NCBI GenBank assembly: GCA_014529385.2 | Contig: CM043968.1 | Coordinates: 129,059,018-129,123,017 of the forward strand | DNA: 64,000 bases | Reading direction: 5' to 3' | Source: Adiantum capillus-veneris | Taxonomy: Eukaryota; Streptophyta; Polypodiopsida; Polypodiales; Pteridaceae | Part shown: one piece after another, positions 1-10,328 of the stretch | Numbering within the stretch: position 1 is the first letter of the stretch | Layout of the letters: every line of letters starts with the position of its first letter | The notes under the pieces: model-generated | Database searches by the model: none | Told to the model about the DNA's origin: nothing | What the model saw: only the letters and a program-made list of their open reading frames with translations | Position numbers and translations under genes: made by a program

Positions 1-234
1 CATGCCTTCTTTTGCTGCACAACGGAGACGTTGCTGTCTGCGGAACATGGGAGAGAAGCATAAGCAACCCGATTTTTTCCTCCTCCCAAAAATAGCTCGG
101 ATACCAGTGAAAGGGCGGTGGTAATGTGTGTGCTAGTCTCCACCCAACCGTGCTATCTTATAGCCTCCCCCTAGCGTACACACTGTCTGGCCGTGCCAGT
201 GGCCTTGCCCATAGGACCCATGTCCTTACATGTT

Positions 235-501
235 AGTTCATCAATGCCAACTCCCGCATTCCATGGGTATCCATTGCAATTCCAAAAGCATACTTTCAAT
301 TGTAACTCAGCCTCATAGGTCGCACATTCCTATTTTCTCAAGGTACTTGCATCGTCCTTGGGTACATTTTCTTCATCATAAGAAATCTCCTTGTTTTTCT
401 TATTCCTCTCCTCATATGCGATCTTTACGTACAAAAAATTTGTATCCCTCAAATAGATCCAACTATTATCAAGGATAATCTTTTGTTTGGTCTCATCCAA
501 T
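235..501 (-). pseudogene. LINE B fragment, ORF1 end/ORF2 start (duplicate copy)
   Basis: On the minus strand this matches the ORF1-ORF2 junction of the nearly intact LINE at 13159-17754. The reading FWNCNGYPWN, the start of the ORF2 endonuclease, is recognisable near 240-290, and the ORF1 C-terminal sequence around the conserved 'ILDNGWIYLKG' block is at about 430-490. Similarity stops near 235, where ORF2 is cut off and unassigned sequence begins. Frameshifts and stops make it non-coding. Confidence 0.75.
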
Positions 502-766
502 TGTTGGAATTAGGGTTGCAGAAAAACACACACAGCTTGGAGAAGACGAAGAAAGCTAGATGTCACTGTCTGCAGAACATGGGAGAGAAGTAGAAGCAAC
601 CCGCTTTTCGCCTCCTCCCAAAAAAAGCTTGGATACCAGTGAAAGGGTGGTGGTAATGTGTGTGCTAGTCTCCACCCAACCGTGCTATCTTATACCCTCC
701 CCCTAGCGTACACACTGTTCGGTCGTACCGGTGGCCTTCCCATAGGACCCATGTCCTTACATGTTA

Positions 767-1033
767 GTTCATCAATGCCAACTCCCGCATTCCATGGGTA
801 TCCATTGCAATTCCAAAAGCATACTTTCAATTGTAACTCGGGCTCATAGGTCGCGCATTCCTATTTGCTCAAGGTACTTGCATCATCCTTGGGTACATTT
901 TCTTCATCATGAGAGATCTCCTTGTTTTTTTTATTCCTCTCCTCATAGGCGATCTTCACGTACAAAAAATTTTGTATCCCTCAAATAGATTCAACTATTA
1001 TCAAGGATAATCTTTTGTTTGGTCTCATCCGAT
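767..1033 (-). pseudogene. LINE B fragment, ORF1 end/ORF2 start
   Basis: Second copy of the junction fragment at 235-501. It abuts copia A1 at 1034. The LINE continues on the other side of A1 at 5631, so this piece was joined to 5631-5862 before the insertion. No intact frame remains. Confidence 0.75.
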
Positions 1034-1260
1034 TGTTGGAATTAGGGTTGCAAAAAAACACACACAGCTCGGAGAAGACGAAGAAAGCTCAAGGCAAAAT
1101 AAGAGAGTGTATTGCTTAGTGTGCAATGGAAAGATAGATAGCCCAAGAGTGAAAGGTGTATATACAATGCACTGGGGAAAAAACCTCCCAGTGAGGGAAA
1201 AAATGCATCGATGGTCCTCAGTGTGTTCACACAAATCACTACCACATGTATATAGTAACA
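1034..1260 (-). repeat. 3' LTR of copia A1
   Basis: Starts TGTTGGAATT and ends ATAGTAACA on the plus strand (TGTTAC...CCAACA in element orientation). It has the same 226-227 base length as the LTRs at 19959, 24792, 41274, 46228 and 63496. Confidence 0.9.
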
Positions 1261-1344
1261 AAGCCCCCCTGGGAGTGATGCCATGAACGAGAGCTGGGAC
1301 ATAGAGTATAGGGAAGTGCCATGCATGCCCTGTGAGGACATGAT

Positions 1345-4300
1345 CAGACAGTCCACAAAGGGGTGTAAGCCCAAAGATTTGCAAAAAGCTTCGAACTTCT
1401 CACGAGACAATGCCTTTGTGAAAATATCTGCAAGCTTGTCTTGTGTTGGCACATAAGCTAAGCTGATCTCTCGTGCTAAGAGCCTCTCCCTTACATAGTG
1501 GTAATGCACCTCAATGTGCTTTGTGCAAGCATGAAAAATTGGGTTCCTAGCAACTGCTAATGCGCTCTAACTGTCAGTGTAGATAGTGTTGGTAGTGTCC
1601 TATCCAACATCCAAATCAGTCCCATAAGGCGTGTGAGCCATACACACTCAATCACAGCTGTGAAGACTACCATGTACTCAACCTCACAACTGGAAGTGGC
1701 CATAGTAAGTTTCCTCTTGCTCAACCATGATATGCATGAATTGTCGAGCATGAAAAACAAACCACTCATGGACTCTCGCGTGTCAAAACTACCAGCCCAA
1801 TATGAGACTAAAAAAACATGTAAATCTGGCAGCAATGATCCCCCCTTGGGATAAAACAAGCCAAGATGTAAAGTGCCACTCAAGTAGTAAAAAATCGTCT
1901 TGACAGCCTGCCAATGCTTCGACCCTGGGCTATGCATAAATCTGCTGACTTGTGAAACTCCAAACTGGATATCTGGCCTTGTGTTACATACATAAATAAG
2001 ACATCCAACAACAGTTTGGTAAAGAGTCACATTGGTAGGATCACCAGCATCATGAAGACTCTATTTCAAACCTGTTTCCATGGGAGTGTCAATAGGTTTG
2101 CAATCCTCAAGTCCAAACTTCTATAGAAATGTCTCTATGTAACTTGCTTGACACAAGGAAATACCACCATCACACTGCTTACACTATATGCCAAAGTAAT
2201 GATGCAACAACGCCAAATATTTCATCTTGAAAGTAGCATTCAAATCATCCTTAAATTCAACAATATGTCTCTCATTTAGTACAATGATTAGCAAATCATC
2301 CACATAGAGAACCACAATGAGAAGTACATCACCCTCACGCTTTACATACAATGTGCTTTCTGTTGGACCGTTATGAAAGCCTCGTTTGACCAAATGAGTG
2401 TCAGCCTTCTCATACCTAGCACAAAGAGATTGCGTCAACACACACAAATCTTTCTTACGTTTGCACACTTTATCTTCCTTTCCTTTAATGACAAAACTGC
2501 GAGGCTGCGTTACATAAAATTCCTCAAATATGTCACCATTCAAGAAAGCAGTAACAATATCTGATTGATGTACATCCCAACCAAAATGACCTGCCAATGC
2601 ACATAGAAAGTGCACAGTAGTCATACAACAAGTGGGATCAAAGGTCTCTTCATAATCTATGCCTTTTTGTTATGCATAACCCTTTGCAACAAGTCGAGCC
2701 TTATAGCGGTCAATCTCATAATTCGGCTTGCGTTTCAACTTGTAAACCTTCTTTGTACCAATGGCCTTTTTGCGAGGAGGCAAATCACATAAACTCCATG
2801 TGTCATTTCTATAAGTGCATCATATTCAGATTACATGGCAGCCAACCAATTTTTTGAATTTTGTGCTTCATCAAAAGAAAGAGGTTCCTCAATATCACAT
2901 AAGCTAGACATAGACAAAGCATAACAATATAATGCATAAGATGCATGGCAAGAACCCAATCGAGTACGACTAGACAAAGGTGCATTCAATTTACTATCAT
3001 GAAAAGTTTGCACCAACCATTTTGGCATACCTCTAGCCTGCTCATTTTGAGCCCTTTCCTCATCAAGTACATCATGTACATCTGCGTCATTAATAGGCTG
3101 ATTTGTAACATTTTCAAAAACCCCCATAGCTTGTACATTTGCCTCATTGGAATTTACATTCAAACTTCCACCACTAAAAAGAGGCAACAAAGTGTCATAA
3201 ATGTCCTGTGAGCTTACATTATTGTCTCTAGTACATGACCTCAAGGGATGAAAAAAATCTTCCACAAACACAATATCTCGTGAGACCAAGATATGCTTTG
3301 TTTGTGAATGATACGAACTATAACCTTTGCTTTTTGCACTATAACCAAGAAAAGTACATTTGACAGCCTTATCATCCAATTTTTTGTGCTGCGTTTGTGG
3401 CACCAAAACATATGCCAAACATCCAAAAACACGCATGTGCTCAATAGAAGGCTTTCTATCATGCCATGCTTCATATGGAGTCATAGATTGAAAAGCTTTT
3501 TAAGGACACCTATTGAGTACATAAGTGGCACACATGATGGCCTCAAGCCAAAACAAATGCGGCAAAGCTTGACTTTTGACCATACATCGTGCCATTTTTG
3601 TAAGTGACCCATTTTTTCTCTCAGCAACACCATTTTGATGAGGCATAAAAGGGACTGTACATTGGTGTTCTATCCCACAACTAGCCAAAAATGCATTAAA
3701 TTCATGAGACATATACTCCCCCCCTCGATCTGAACGGAGGGTGCTCATAGTACATTTCGAGACATTTTCAATCATAGCCAGAAAATGTTTGAAGCACATA
3801 AATACTTCAGAATTATCTTTAAGTGGATATACCCATGCATGCCTGGAGTAATTATAAATGAAAGTCACAAAGTAGAAGTAATTGCCCAAGGATGGAGTTT
3901 GCATGGGCCCACAAACATCACTATGCACAAGTTGCAACCGGCATGTGGCCCTAACTGAACCATCCTTTGGAAACTTAGAACACTGCATCTTACCCAAAAT
4001 ACAGCTTTCACAAACACGTTTGACAGGTGCTTCAAGAGGCGGCAAAGAATCAACCATATCAGATTTTTGCAAACGTAGGAAACTAAAAAAAATTAGATGC
4101 CCAGAACGTGCATGCCAAAGTTTTGCATATAAAATAGCCTTAGAATCCACAATAGCATCTGCAAAATTTTGCCCACACTTTTTATACAAAGTGAGCTTAT
4201 ACAACCCACGACATAAAATGCATGATGCAACAATCTCATCCCCAAAATTGAGATCGTGAATTGTAAATCTGTCATCCACAAATTTCACAACAAGTCCAAG

Positions 4301-5423
4301 TCTAGCAAGTGCAGATACATACGAAAGGTTCTTCTTGATCCCAGGTACATAAAGTGCATCAACAAGTGTGAAAGAACTGCCATTTGCAAAAGTAATCACA
4401 ATCATTCCAACTCCTTGAACCGCATAAGAGGAATTGTTGGCACAAGTGACTGAATTCCCATGAGGGCAGACTCAAGAGAGGTATACAAATCACAATGTGA
4501 GGTAATGTGCTTTGTAGCACCACTGTCAAAATACCACACATGTGAATATGCAACAACTGAGAAACATTCATTATGGGCAGAAGGATCATAAGTGCACTCT
4601 GCACTAAAAGCCCATTGTGCATCAACATCAGCATCACAATCTCCTTTCACAGAAGACTCAACAATAGCTGCATTTGTAGTGGAACCAGCCTCTTTCTTCT
4701 TAGCCTCTTTGGCCTTCAACTTAGGACACTGCTTGATCAAGTGATCATTAGCTTTACAATAATGGCTATGCATCTTCGTTTTCCCTTTTTCACTAGATTT
4801 CCAGACAAATTGCTGTCAATAGAAGCATTAGGAGCAAGTGATTTACCAATCGTAGAGGAATTATGAGAAGTGGCTACATTGTTGTTACCACCTTTTCTTT
4901 GAGCACCAATAAAGGCATGTTAACTGCACGCTGTCTAGTCCTATTTTTTCTGGAAAGAGACTCTTGCAACAACAATATGCATAATGCATCAAGCTCGACA
5001 AGTTTTGGATTTCCTTGGGTCATGAGTGTCCAAGTTCTAGAAAAAGTCTAGTAAGAATCTGGCAAAGCATCAAAAACAGTCTGGACAAGGGAACCTGTCA
5101 GAAATGACTTTGCATAATTAAGTTTCTCATTGATATCCTTGACACTAGCAAGGAAAGTGTCCTTATCATCTTCCTCATGCATAATCTTCGACTCCAACTC
5201 TTTACGCAACAATGCATTTTTTGCTTCATTATTGCGACTTGCATAAAGACCAGCCAGAATATTCAAGCCCGTTTTATAGATTTTGTTGAACGAATGTGAG
5301 GAGTAATAGTGCGCTTCACAAAAAAAACAATCAATGCATGAGCTTGCACATATTTTACATCCCAATGATCTTGCTCAGCCGTAGGCAAAACAACTCTGGC
5401 AGCAACAATCCTGCCATCAAAAC
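1345..5423 (-). pseudogene. copia A1 gag-pol remnant
   Basis: Successive minus-strand pieces spell out a copia polyprotein. Gag (about 5048-5420, ending near the 'LYASRN' and 'ESKIMHEEDD' motifs) is followed by a zinc knuckle near 4770 whose first Cys is Ser (SHYCKANDHLIKQC). Protease follows with 'YFDSGATKHIT' near 4540, then integrase at 3500-4405 with 'HSDVCGP' and 'RSDRGGEY', reverse transcriptase with 'YVDDLL' near 2290, and RNase H ending near 1345. Frameshifts and stops separate the pieces. The two other internal copies, at 20544 and 41576, give the consensus order. Confidence 0.85.
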
Positions 5424-5630
5424 CAGGGTTGCAGGAAAACACACACAGCTTGGAAGCTCAAGGCACACAACAGAGAGTGTATTACTTAGTGTGCAATGGA
5501 AAGATAGATTGCACTAGAGTGATTGGCGTATATACAATGCACGGAGTAAAAAACCTCCTAGTGAGGAAAAAAATGCCACGACGGTCCTAAATGTGTTCAC
5601 ACACATCACTACCACATGTATATGGTAACA
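5424..5630 (-). repeat. 5' LTR of copia A1, end truncated
   Basis: Matches the family A LTR but lacks the terminal ~10 bases (TGTTGGAATT), because a deletion joined it to gag. Its outer end reads TATGGTAACA at 5621-5630. Confidence 0.85.
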
Positions 5631-5862
5631 GCAGCATGGTGCATACAATCGGTTGTTCTCCCTAGCAAGGAGCTCCTTGCTTATCCACTCTATGTGCTCC
5701 ATACACCGTAACTCTAAACATGCCAAAGTGGGTTTTGAAGAAATCTTAGATAACAATGGCAAGAGAAGGAGGCGTCTCTTAATTTTCTTTGGGAATTCCA
5801 CAAATAGCAATGTTCTTGGAACGTCGCTCCCGTTCCTTCATGTAAGGTGCATCGGATGTGAA
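5631..5862 (-). pseudogene. LINE B ORF1 middle fragment
   Basis: Minus-strand sequence aligns with the ORF1 RRM-like region of the LINE at 16599-17417. 'RRSKNIAICGIP' corresponds to 'KRSKSIVIRGIK', and 'THFGM..VYGAHR' and 'GEQPIVCTM' match the same region. It is bordered by copia A1 on one side and a 1.19-kb insertion on the other. An in-frame stop interrupts it. Confidence 0.8.
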
Positions 5863-7052
5863 TGTTGAACTTTGCTCAAGATGAGTGCTCTGAACTGTGC
5901 TCAAGGGTTCCTTTTACTTATGGAAGGGAGAGCCTTCCATTCCTTTAGTGAGAGAGTTCAATGATCACAAACAAAGTGGAAGACACTGTAAATGAAGGTG
6001 CCGAGATTGAGAGATAGAGAGAGAAGAATATGACACCAGAATATTGTCAAACCCTCCTCCGAAGTCCCCACTCTCTATGGTGAGAGCGGTCTACTATTGA
6101 TTGCACAAATCTCTACAATGCAATGGACTTGTCGACAATGTTGACGACGATGAGGACGGTGACGAGACCGGGTTGAAATCTGAAAACGCTAAGGACTGAA
6201 ATCTGAAAACGCTAAGGACTGAAATCTGCAAATCTTGTATCTACTGAATTCTGACTCTATATCGGTGACGACGATGCGACGAAGACGCAAATGTTGAAAT
6301 CTATGAATAGCGGGTTGAATATGAAAACTCTTGCATATCTGACCGTGCGGCGAGGACCTGGTGCACGAAGGTGAGATCTGCGAGGTTTGGGGGCTGCTCT
6401 GCGGTGTCTATACGCTGAAGCTAGGGGTACTTCTTTCGTCAAGGAACTGTAAAACTCTAGGTGCTCTGTTGTCCTAAAAATGCTAGGGCTGGTGGTCTGA
6501 TGTCTGATGCAAAAACTCTATGGATTCTGCTTTGAAAATCTGCTAACTCCAAGCTTGATCTGCTGTCTGCAAAACGCTGGGCTGTCCTTGATGAAAAACG
6601 CTAGGCTGGTCTTTGGTCTGTTGGCTGGAAAACGCTAGGTTGCCTACTGAGGAATCTTGCTGAGAAGATGCTTTGTTGGACACTTGGTCCCTACTGCCTC
6701 TTCTACCAGAAAGTGCTAGCGCTAGGTTTCTTATATATTTTCTTAGCCAAATTACCCTACCCAGTTTCCCAACAAAGTCACTTATTAATAATAAGTGAAA
6801 AATGGCTAAAATAGGGAAAATAGGTATGTGCACTATTGAAATGATCCTAATGGGTTTTGATGGTAATCTGATGATCATGCTGTGTGCAACCAGAGGATAT
6901 GCATCTACTCTAAGTGCCTAGACATGCACGGCCTGTGAACAGACTCACAAAAGTGTCAAAACACTTCCTAAGCTAGGCTAACTGAACTGAACTGAACCCT
7001 AGTCATGAAGTAGCTTGTCCACGTACACATAAGGTTAGATGTGCACATGACA
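5863..7052 (-). mobile_element. probable solo LTR inserted in LINE B
   Basis: This 1190-base block separates two parts of LINE B ORF1 that are contiguous in the intact LINE. In minus orientation it starts TGTCATGTGCACATC and ends GTTCAACA, so it has TG...CA ends. It also has a TATA-like ATATATAAG near 6730-6740, as expected of a long LTR. Short internal repeats occur: CTGAAAACGCTAAGGACTGA twice at 6179-6225, and AAAACGCTAGG variants near 6573, 6596 and 6630. I see no coding domain and no clean target-site duplication (GTGAA versus CTTCA), so its nature is inferred. A precise superfamily cannot be given. Confidence 0.5.
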
Positions 7053-7784
7053 CTTCAATCCTCCACATCCAAATTCTCAACATTCTTTGTTTGAGCCGTA
7101 GCTTGCATGAGGGAGGAATTAGCAACCACATTGCTACCACATACATCAGCCCAAGACTTGTTTGTGCATACACTTTTCATGTCGCATACATCCCGTCTCA
7201 TGGTGTCGAATTTCTCCTCTTTCAATACATGCTCATGCTTTACTTTGCTCATGCTCTCCTCCAAAGCATTAAAGTCCGCAAGAGAGCGTTTCCATTCCTT
7301 AACTTCCTCTTAAAATTGCATCAAACGTGTTGTTTGCATCTCAAGTGTTCTCTTGAGATTCTCATTCTTAACCAGAAGAACCCTTAGCGTGCCCTTCTCC
7401 ATTGCAAGTGCCCGTAAGTCTTCACCTTTTTTGTTTACGGTCTCTTGCAACAATACCAAGTATGTCATGATCATAATTTTCAATGTCATTGGTTAAGTGG
7501 TTGTGTTGTTGTCTCCACACTTAGGAGATTTTGGATCATTTTCTACAATGATTATAGATTTTGTTGAAGAAGAAGAACCTTTGCAAGTGCCGAAGGACAT
7601 TGTATGTAAAATAAGAGATGAGATTCAACTTTTTTGAATTAGTTCACTTAAAAAATGTTGCTACAAAAACACCTCTTACAAGTCTAAAAATTTATGTCTT
7701 TACATCAATGCGTAGAAGGTGACGTGTTCTTCAATTGAGGCTATAGATCACCCAAATTGGAGTTCGGGTGAAGAAATTATGATT
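7053..7784 (-). pseudogene. LINE B ORF1 N-terminal part and 5' UTR
   Basis: Minus strand. The ORF1 start is conserved with the intact LINE: 'MIMTYL' near 7475, followed by 'ALAMEKGTLRVLLVKNENLK', then coiled-coil-like heptads to 'KNVENLDVED' at 7055. A stop lies in the coiled coil ('MQTTRLMQF' then stop, near 7313). Bases 7480-7784 match the 5' UTR of LINE C, including ACATCAATGCGTAGA near 7705 and GCTATAGATCACC near 7740. The 5' end abuts a short GA tract, as in LINE C. Confidence 0.8.
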
Positions 7785-7877
7785 GAGAGAGAGAGAGATT
7801 AGATAGATATTGAGCGTCAATTGAGCAAGCTTTTGATGAGAGTGGGTAGAGGTAATACCCAATGCACACACACACAC

Positions 7878-7932
<55 letters not shown>

Positions 7933-7975
7933 GAAGAAGAAGAAGAAGAAGGAGGAGGAGGAGGAGGAGGAAGCA
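7785..7975. repeat. compound GA/CA/GAA/GGA microsatellite region
   Basis: Short (GA)n at 7785-7798, (CA)n at 7865-7877, (GA)n at 7881-7934, then (AGA)n and (GGA)n to about 7970. A ~50-base unique stretch at 7815-7866 recurs at 8447-8500. Long reading frames across this block encode only Ser-Leu or Arg-Glu dipeptide repeats and are not genes. Confidence 0.9.
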
Positions 7976-7979
7976 CAAG

Positions 7980-8350
7980 GGCCATGTGGGTGAGTCAATG
8001 CTCAAGAATTGTGGAAATGAGGGTCGTGATTCAAATTCCACATTGTTGTCTTGACATTGTGGTTGTGAGAGGAATGTGTGTAGGCAGAGAGCACAGTTGA
8101 AAATGTGAAGAAAGCAAGCCCTAATGTGATATAAAGCTGAGCATTCCAGGAGGGTGTGATACTCAAACTCAACAATTCTTTGGGGGCATAAAGTACATAG
8201 TCAGTAGACGCCTCACCAATGCCTTAACTCCGTATCTTGCCTTGGGGAGAGAGCTAAGAGATCTGAAAGAGAGGGAGTTTACCGAGCATCATCATCCTCA
8301 AACAAGAAGGGTATTAGACACCGACTCTAAAGTTTGAGATAGACATGCCG
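7980..8350 (-). pseudogene. LINE 3'-end fragment(s)
   Basis: Bases 7980-8220 match the minus-strand 3' end of LINE C ORF2 (13220-13460), the region encoding the C-terminal Cys/His cluster: 'CTAATGTGAT..AAAGCTGAGCA' and 'GTGTGATACTCAAACTC' are shared. Bases 8152-8350 recur at 9291-9500 with scattered substitutions. No frame is open. It is followed by a G-rich and then a GA tract. Confidence 0.7.
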
Positions 8351-8353
8351 AAA

Positions 8354-8392
8354 GGGGGGGGGCGGGGGGAGGGGCGGGGGCGGGGGCGGGGG

Positions 8393-8434
<42 letters not shown>
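8354..8434. repeat. G-rich (GGGGGC)n tract merging into (GA)n
   Basis: Runs of five or more G separated by single C or A occupy 8354-8394 and pass directly into (GA)n at 8395-8434. The G-run spacing fits the pattern for possible G-quadruplex formation; that is inferred from base pattern only. Confidence 0.8.
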
Positions 8435-8439
<5 letters not shown>

Positions 8440-8446
8440 GCGAGCA

Positions 8447-8497
8447 TCAATTGAACAAGCTTTTGATGAGAGTGGGTAGAGGTAATACCCAATGCAT

Positions 8498-8502
<5 letters not shown>
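8447..8502. repeat. 56-bp repeat, second copy of 7815-7866
   Basis: AAGCTTTTGATGAGAGTGGG and TAGAGGTAATACCCAATGCA occur at both places, each time bordered by GA-rich microsatellite. It is probably a terminal piece of an inserted element, but I cannot assign it to a family. Confidence 0.7.
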
Positions 8503-8545
<43 letters not shown>

Positions 8546-8619
8546 AATATGATCAAAACATAAGCACTCAAATAGGGTGTGATACTCAAACTCAAGAACT
8601 TTTTTGGTGCATAAAGTGC

Positions 8620-8661
<42 letters not shown>

Positions 8662-8772
8662 AGAGTTTATCGAGCATGATGTTCCTCAAATAACAAGGGT
8701 ACTAGAGACCAAACCTAAAGTTTTGGATAGGGACCAAAGAATAGATACATACATACATATACATGTATGTAT

Positions 8773-8805
<33 letters not shown>
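8503..8805 (-). repeat. GA tracts with short LINE 3' fragments
   Basis: (GA)n at about 8503-8540, 8626-8658 and 8774-8804 separate short unique pieces. The piece at 8541-8625 (ATATGATCAAAACATAAGCA, GTGTGATACTCAAACTC) matches the LINE ORF2 3' region and recurs at 9540-9615. The piece at 8660-8750 resembles 8275-8345 and 9425-9495. A (CATA/TGTA)-rich stretch sits at 8745-8773. Confidence 0.7.
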
Positions 8806-8808
<3 letters not shown>

Positions 8809-9290
8809 CAAAGCTTTCATAGGATACCTGTTTAGTACATAAGTGGTACACATGATGGTCTCAAGCCAAAAAGAATGCGTCAAAGCTTGACTTTTGAGCA
8901 TACATCGTGCCATTTTCGTAAGTGACCTGTTTTTCCTCTCAGCAACACCATTTTGCTGAGGTGTATAATGCATTGTACATTGGTGTTTTATCCCACGACT
9001 AGCCAGAAATGCATTGAATTCATGAGACATATACTCCCCCCCTCGATCAGAATGGAGGGTGCCCATAGTACATTTCAAGATATTTTCAACCATAGCCAAA
9101 AATTGTTTGAAGCACATAAAAACTTTGCACTTCGCTTTAAGCGGAAATACCTATGCATGCCTGGAGTAATCATCAATAAGTCACGAAGTAAAGGTAATTG
9201 CCCAAGGACGGAGTTTGCATGGGTCCACAAACATAACTATGCACAAGCTGCAATCTTTATATGGCCCAAACTGAACCATCCTTTGGAAAC
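8806..9290 (-). pseudogene. copia family A integrase fragment without LTRs
   Basis: Minus-strand similarity to the integrase core of the family A copias: 'LHSDRGGEYMSHEFNAFLAS' and 'TPQQNGVAERKNRSLTKMAR' are readable at 8850-9080. It starts at a GA tract and ends abruptly at GGAAACTT near 9288, joining LINE-like sequence. No LTR, primer site or other pol domain accompanies it, so it is an isolated captured or truncated fragment. Confidence 0.85.
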
Positions 9291-9500
9291 TTCACTCAAG
9301 TTGGGTGTGATATTCAAACTCAACAATTCTTTGGGGGAATAAAGTACATAGTCAGTAGATGCCTCACCAATGCCTTAACTCCCTATCCTCCCTTGCAAAG
9401 AGAGCTAAGTGATCTGAAAGAGAGGGAGTTTATTGAGCATCGTCTTCCTCAAACAAGAAGGGTACCAGATACCGACCCTAAAATTTGAGATAAACATGTC
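9291..9500 (-). pseudogene. LINE 3' fragment, duplicate of 8152-8350
   Basis: Shares CTCAACAATTCTTTGGGGG, AAAGTACATAGTCAGTAGA and AGGGAGTTTA with 8165-8285. In both places the piece runs on to a microsatellite. It lies in the same orientation as the adjoining integrase fragment. Confidence 0.75.
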
Positions 9501-9502
9501 AA

Positions 9503-9542
<40 letters not shown>

Positions 9543-9644
9543 ATATAATCAAAACATAAGCACTCAAATAGGGTGTGATACTCAAACTAAAGGACTTTTT
9601 GGGTGAATAAAGTGCATCATCTAAGAGAGAGAGAGAGAGAGAGA
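9501..9644. repeat. (GA)n tracts flanking a LINE piece
   Basis: (GA)n at about 9505-9538 and 9625-9644. Between them, 9540-9615 is a second copy of the LINE-derived piece at 8525-8610. Confidence 0.8.
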
Positions 9645-9970
9645 TTTGATTATCATCCTTGGAGGTCGAATATGACCTATGGGACCAAAGTTACATGTGA
9701 TGTAGTATGTGTGTTGCTAATGAGTGACTCGATACTCCAAAATTGTGGTGATGAGAGTCGCAATGGGGAGCCCACATTGTGGTTGGGAGAGGACAATGTG
9801 TAGATCGAAGTCATGGCTAAAAATGTGAGGGAAGCAAGTTCGGATGTGACCAAAAGCTGAGCACTCTAGTAGTGTGTGGTACTCAAACTCCTAAACTTAC
9901 ATGAGCATAATGTGCAAAGTTGAATTGACTCTTCCCCATTGCCCCAACGTTCTAGTCGCAACCCTTCATG
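9645..9970 (-). pseudogene. LINE 3' end adjoining (GA)n
   Basis: Matches the 3' end of LINE C (13150-13460): TATGACCTATGGGACCAAA and the segment 'GTGACCAAAAGCTGAGCACT' are shared. In element orientation it ends GGATGATAATCAAA and is followed at once by (TC)n. This is one of three independent copies with the same terminus next to a TC microsatellite. Bases 9971-10047 are unassigned. Confidence 0.8.
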
Positions 9971-10047
9971 TTGACTTCCTACAATTGCATGGGAAGCAAG
10001 CAAAAAAGGTCAAAAGACGCATAAAAGCAAGATTTTGAGCACAGTAT

Positions 10048-10261
10048 AGATGCAAGACATAAAGAAGTGGTTTGGGAGGGATGCATTACACTTGCTACAT
10101 GATGCCTCCAAAGTGAATGAAGCTTTTCTACAACGTCAATGTATTACAACTTAAGAAGAATCCAATGGGTCACGCTTCATACACTACACCACCCACATTA
10201 CGCCCAACTACAAAAGCATGCTCATTGTTGAAAGAGGAAACTTTCCCTCCGAGGACGATAA
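10048..10261 (+). pseudogene. LINE fragment in opposite orientation, ends at (TC)n
   Basis: Plus-strand translation 'MQDIKKWFGRDALHL' and 'VNEAFLQRQCIT' matches the C-terminal region of LINE C ORF2 ('MLDIKKWFGRWNACHL', 'VNEAFLQRQCIT'). After 'ERGNF' it jumps to the 3' terminus GACGATAATAAAA, which runs directly into (TC)n at 10266. It therefore has an internal deletion and one internal stop. Confidence 0.8.
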
Positions 10262-10262
10262 T

Positions 10263-10265
<3 letters not shown>

Positions 10266-10321
<56 letters not shown>
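10266..10321. repeat. (TC)n microsatellite
   Basis: About 28 TC units immediately downstream of a plus-strand LINE 3' end. Confidence 0.95.

Positions 10322-10328
<7 letters not shown>

Larger units (their letters stand above)
31..1089. repeat. 532-bp direct tandem duplication, two copies
   Basis: Two copies, about 31-557 and 563-1089, align at a constant offset of 532 bases; for example the GTCTGC near 36 recurs at 568 and TGTTGGAAT at 502 recurs at 1034. Each copy holds an unassigned 5' part, a LINE ORF1/ORF2 junction fragment and the first ~56 bases of a copia family A LTR. Because LTR sequence is inside the unit, the duplication should be younger than the copia insertion. The copies differ at scattered bases, so the event is not very recent. 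Confidence 0.85.
1034..5630 (-). mobile_element. Ty1/copia retrotransposon A1, degenerate
   Basis: Family A copia element in minus orientation: 3' LTR at 1034-1260, a polypurine-like tract (complement AAGCCCCCC, 1261-1269), RNase H, reverse transcriptase, integrase, protease and gag in reverse order, then the 5' LTR at 5424-5630. The primer-binding site, leader and first ~55 gag codons are missing: gag sequence runs straight into the LTR at about 5423/5424. No matching 5-bp target duplication is visible (CCGAT on the left, GCAGC on the right). Both outer flanks belong to the same LINE ORF1, so A1 inserted into LINE B. Confidence 0.9.
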
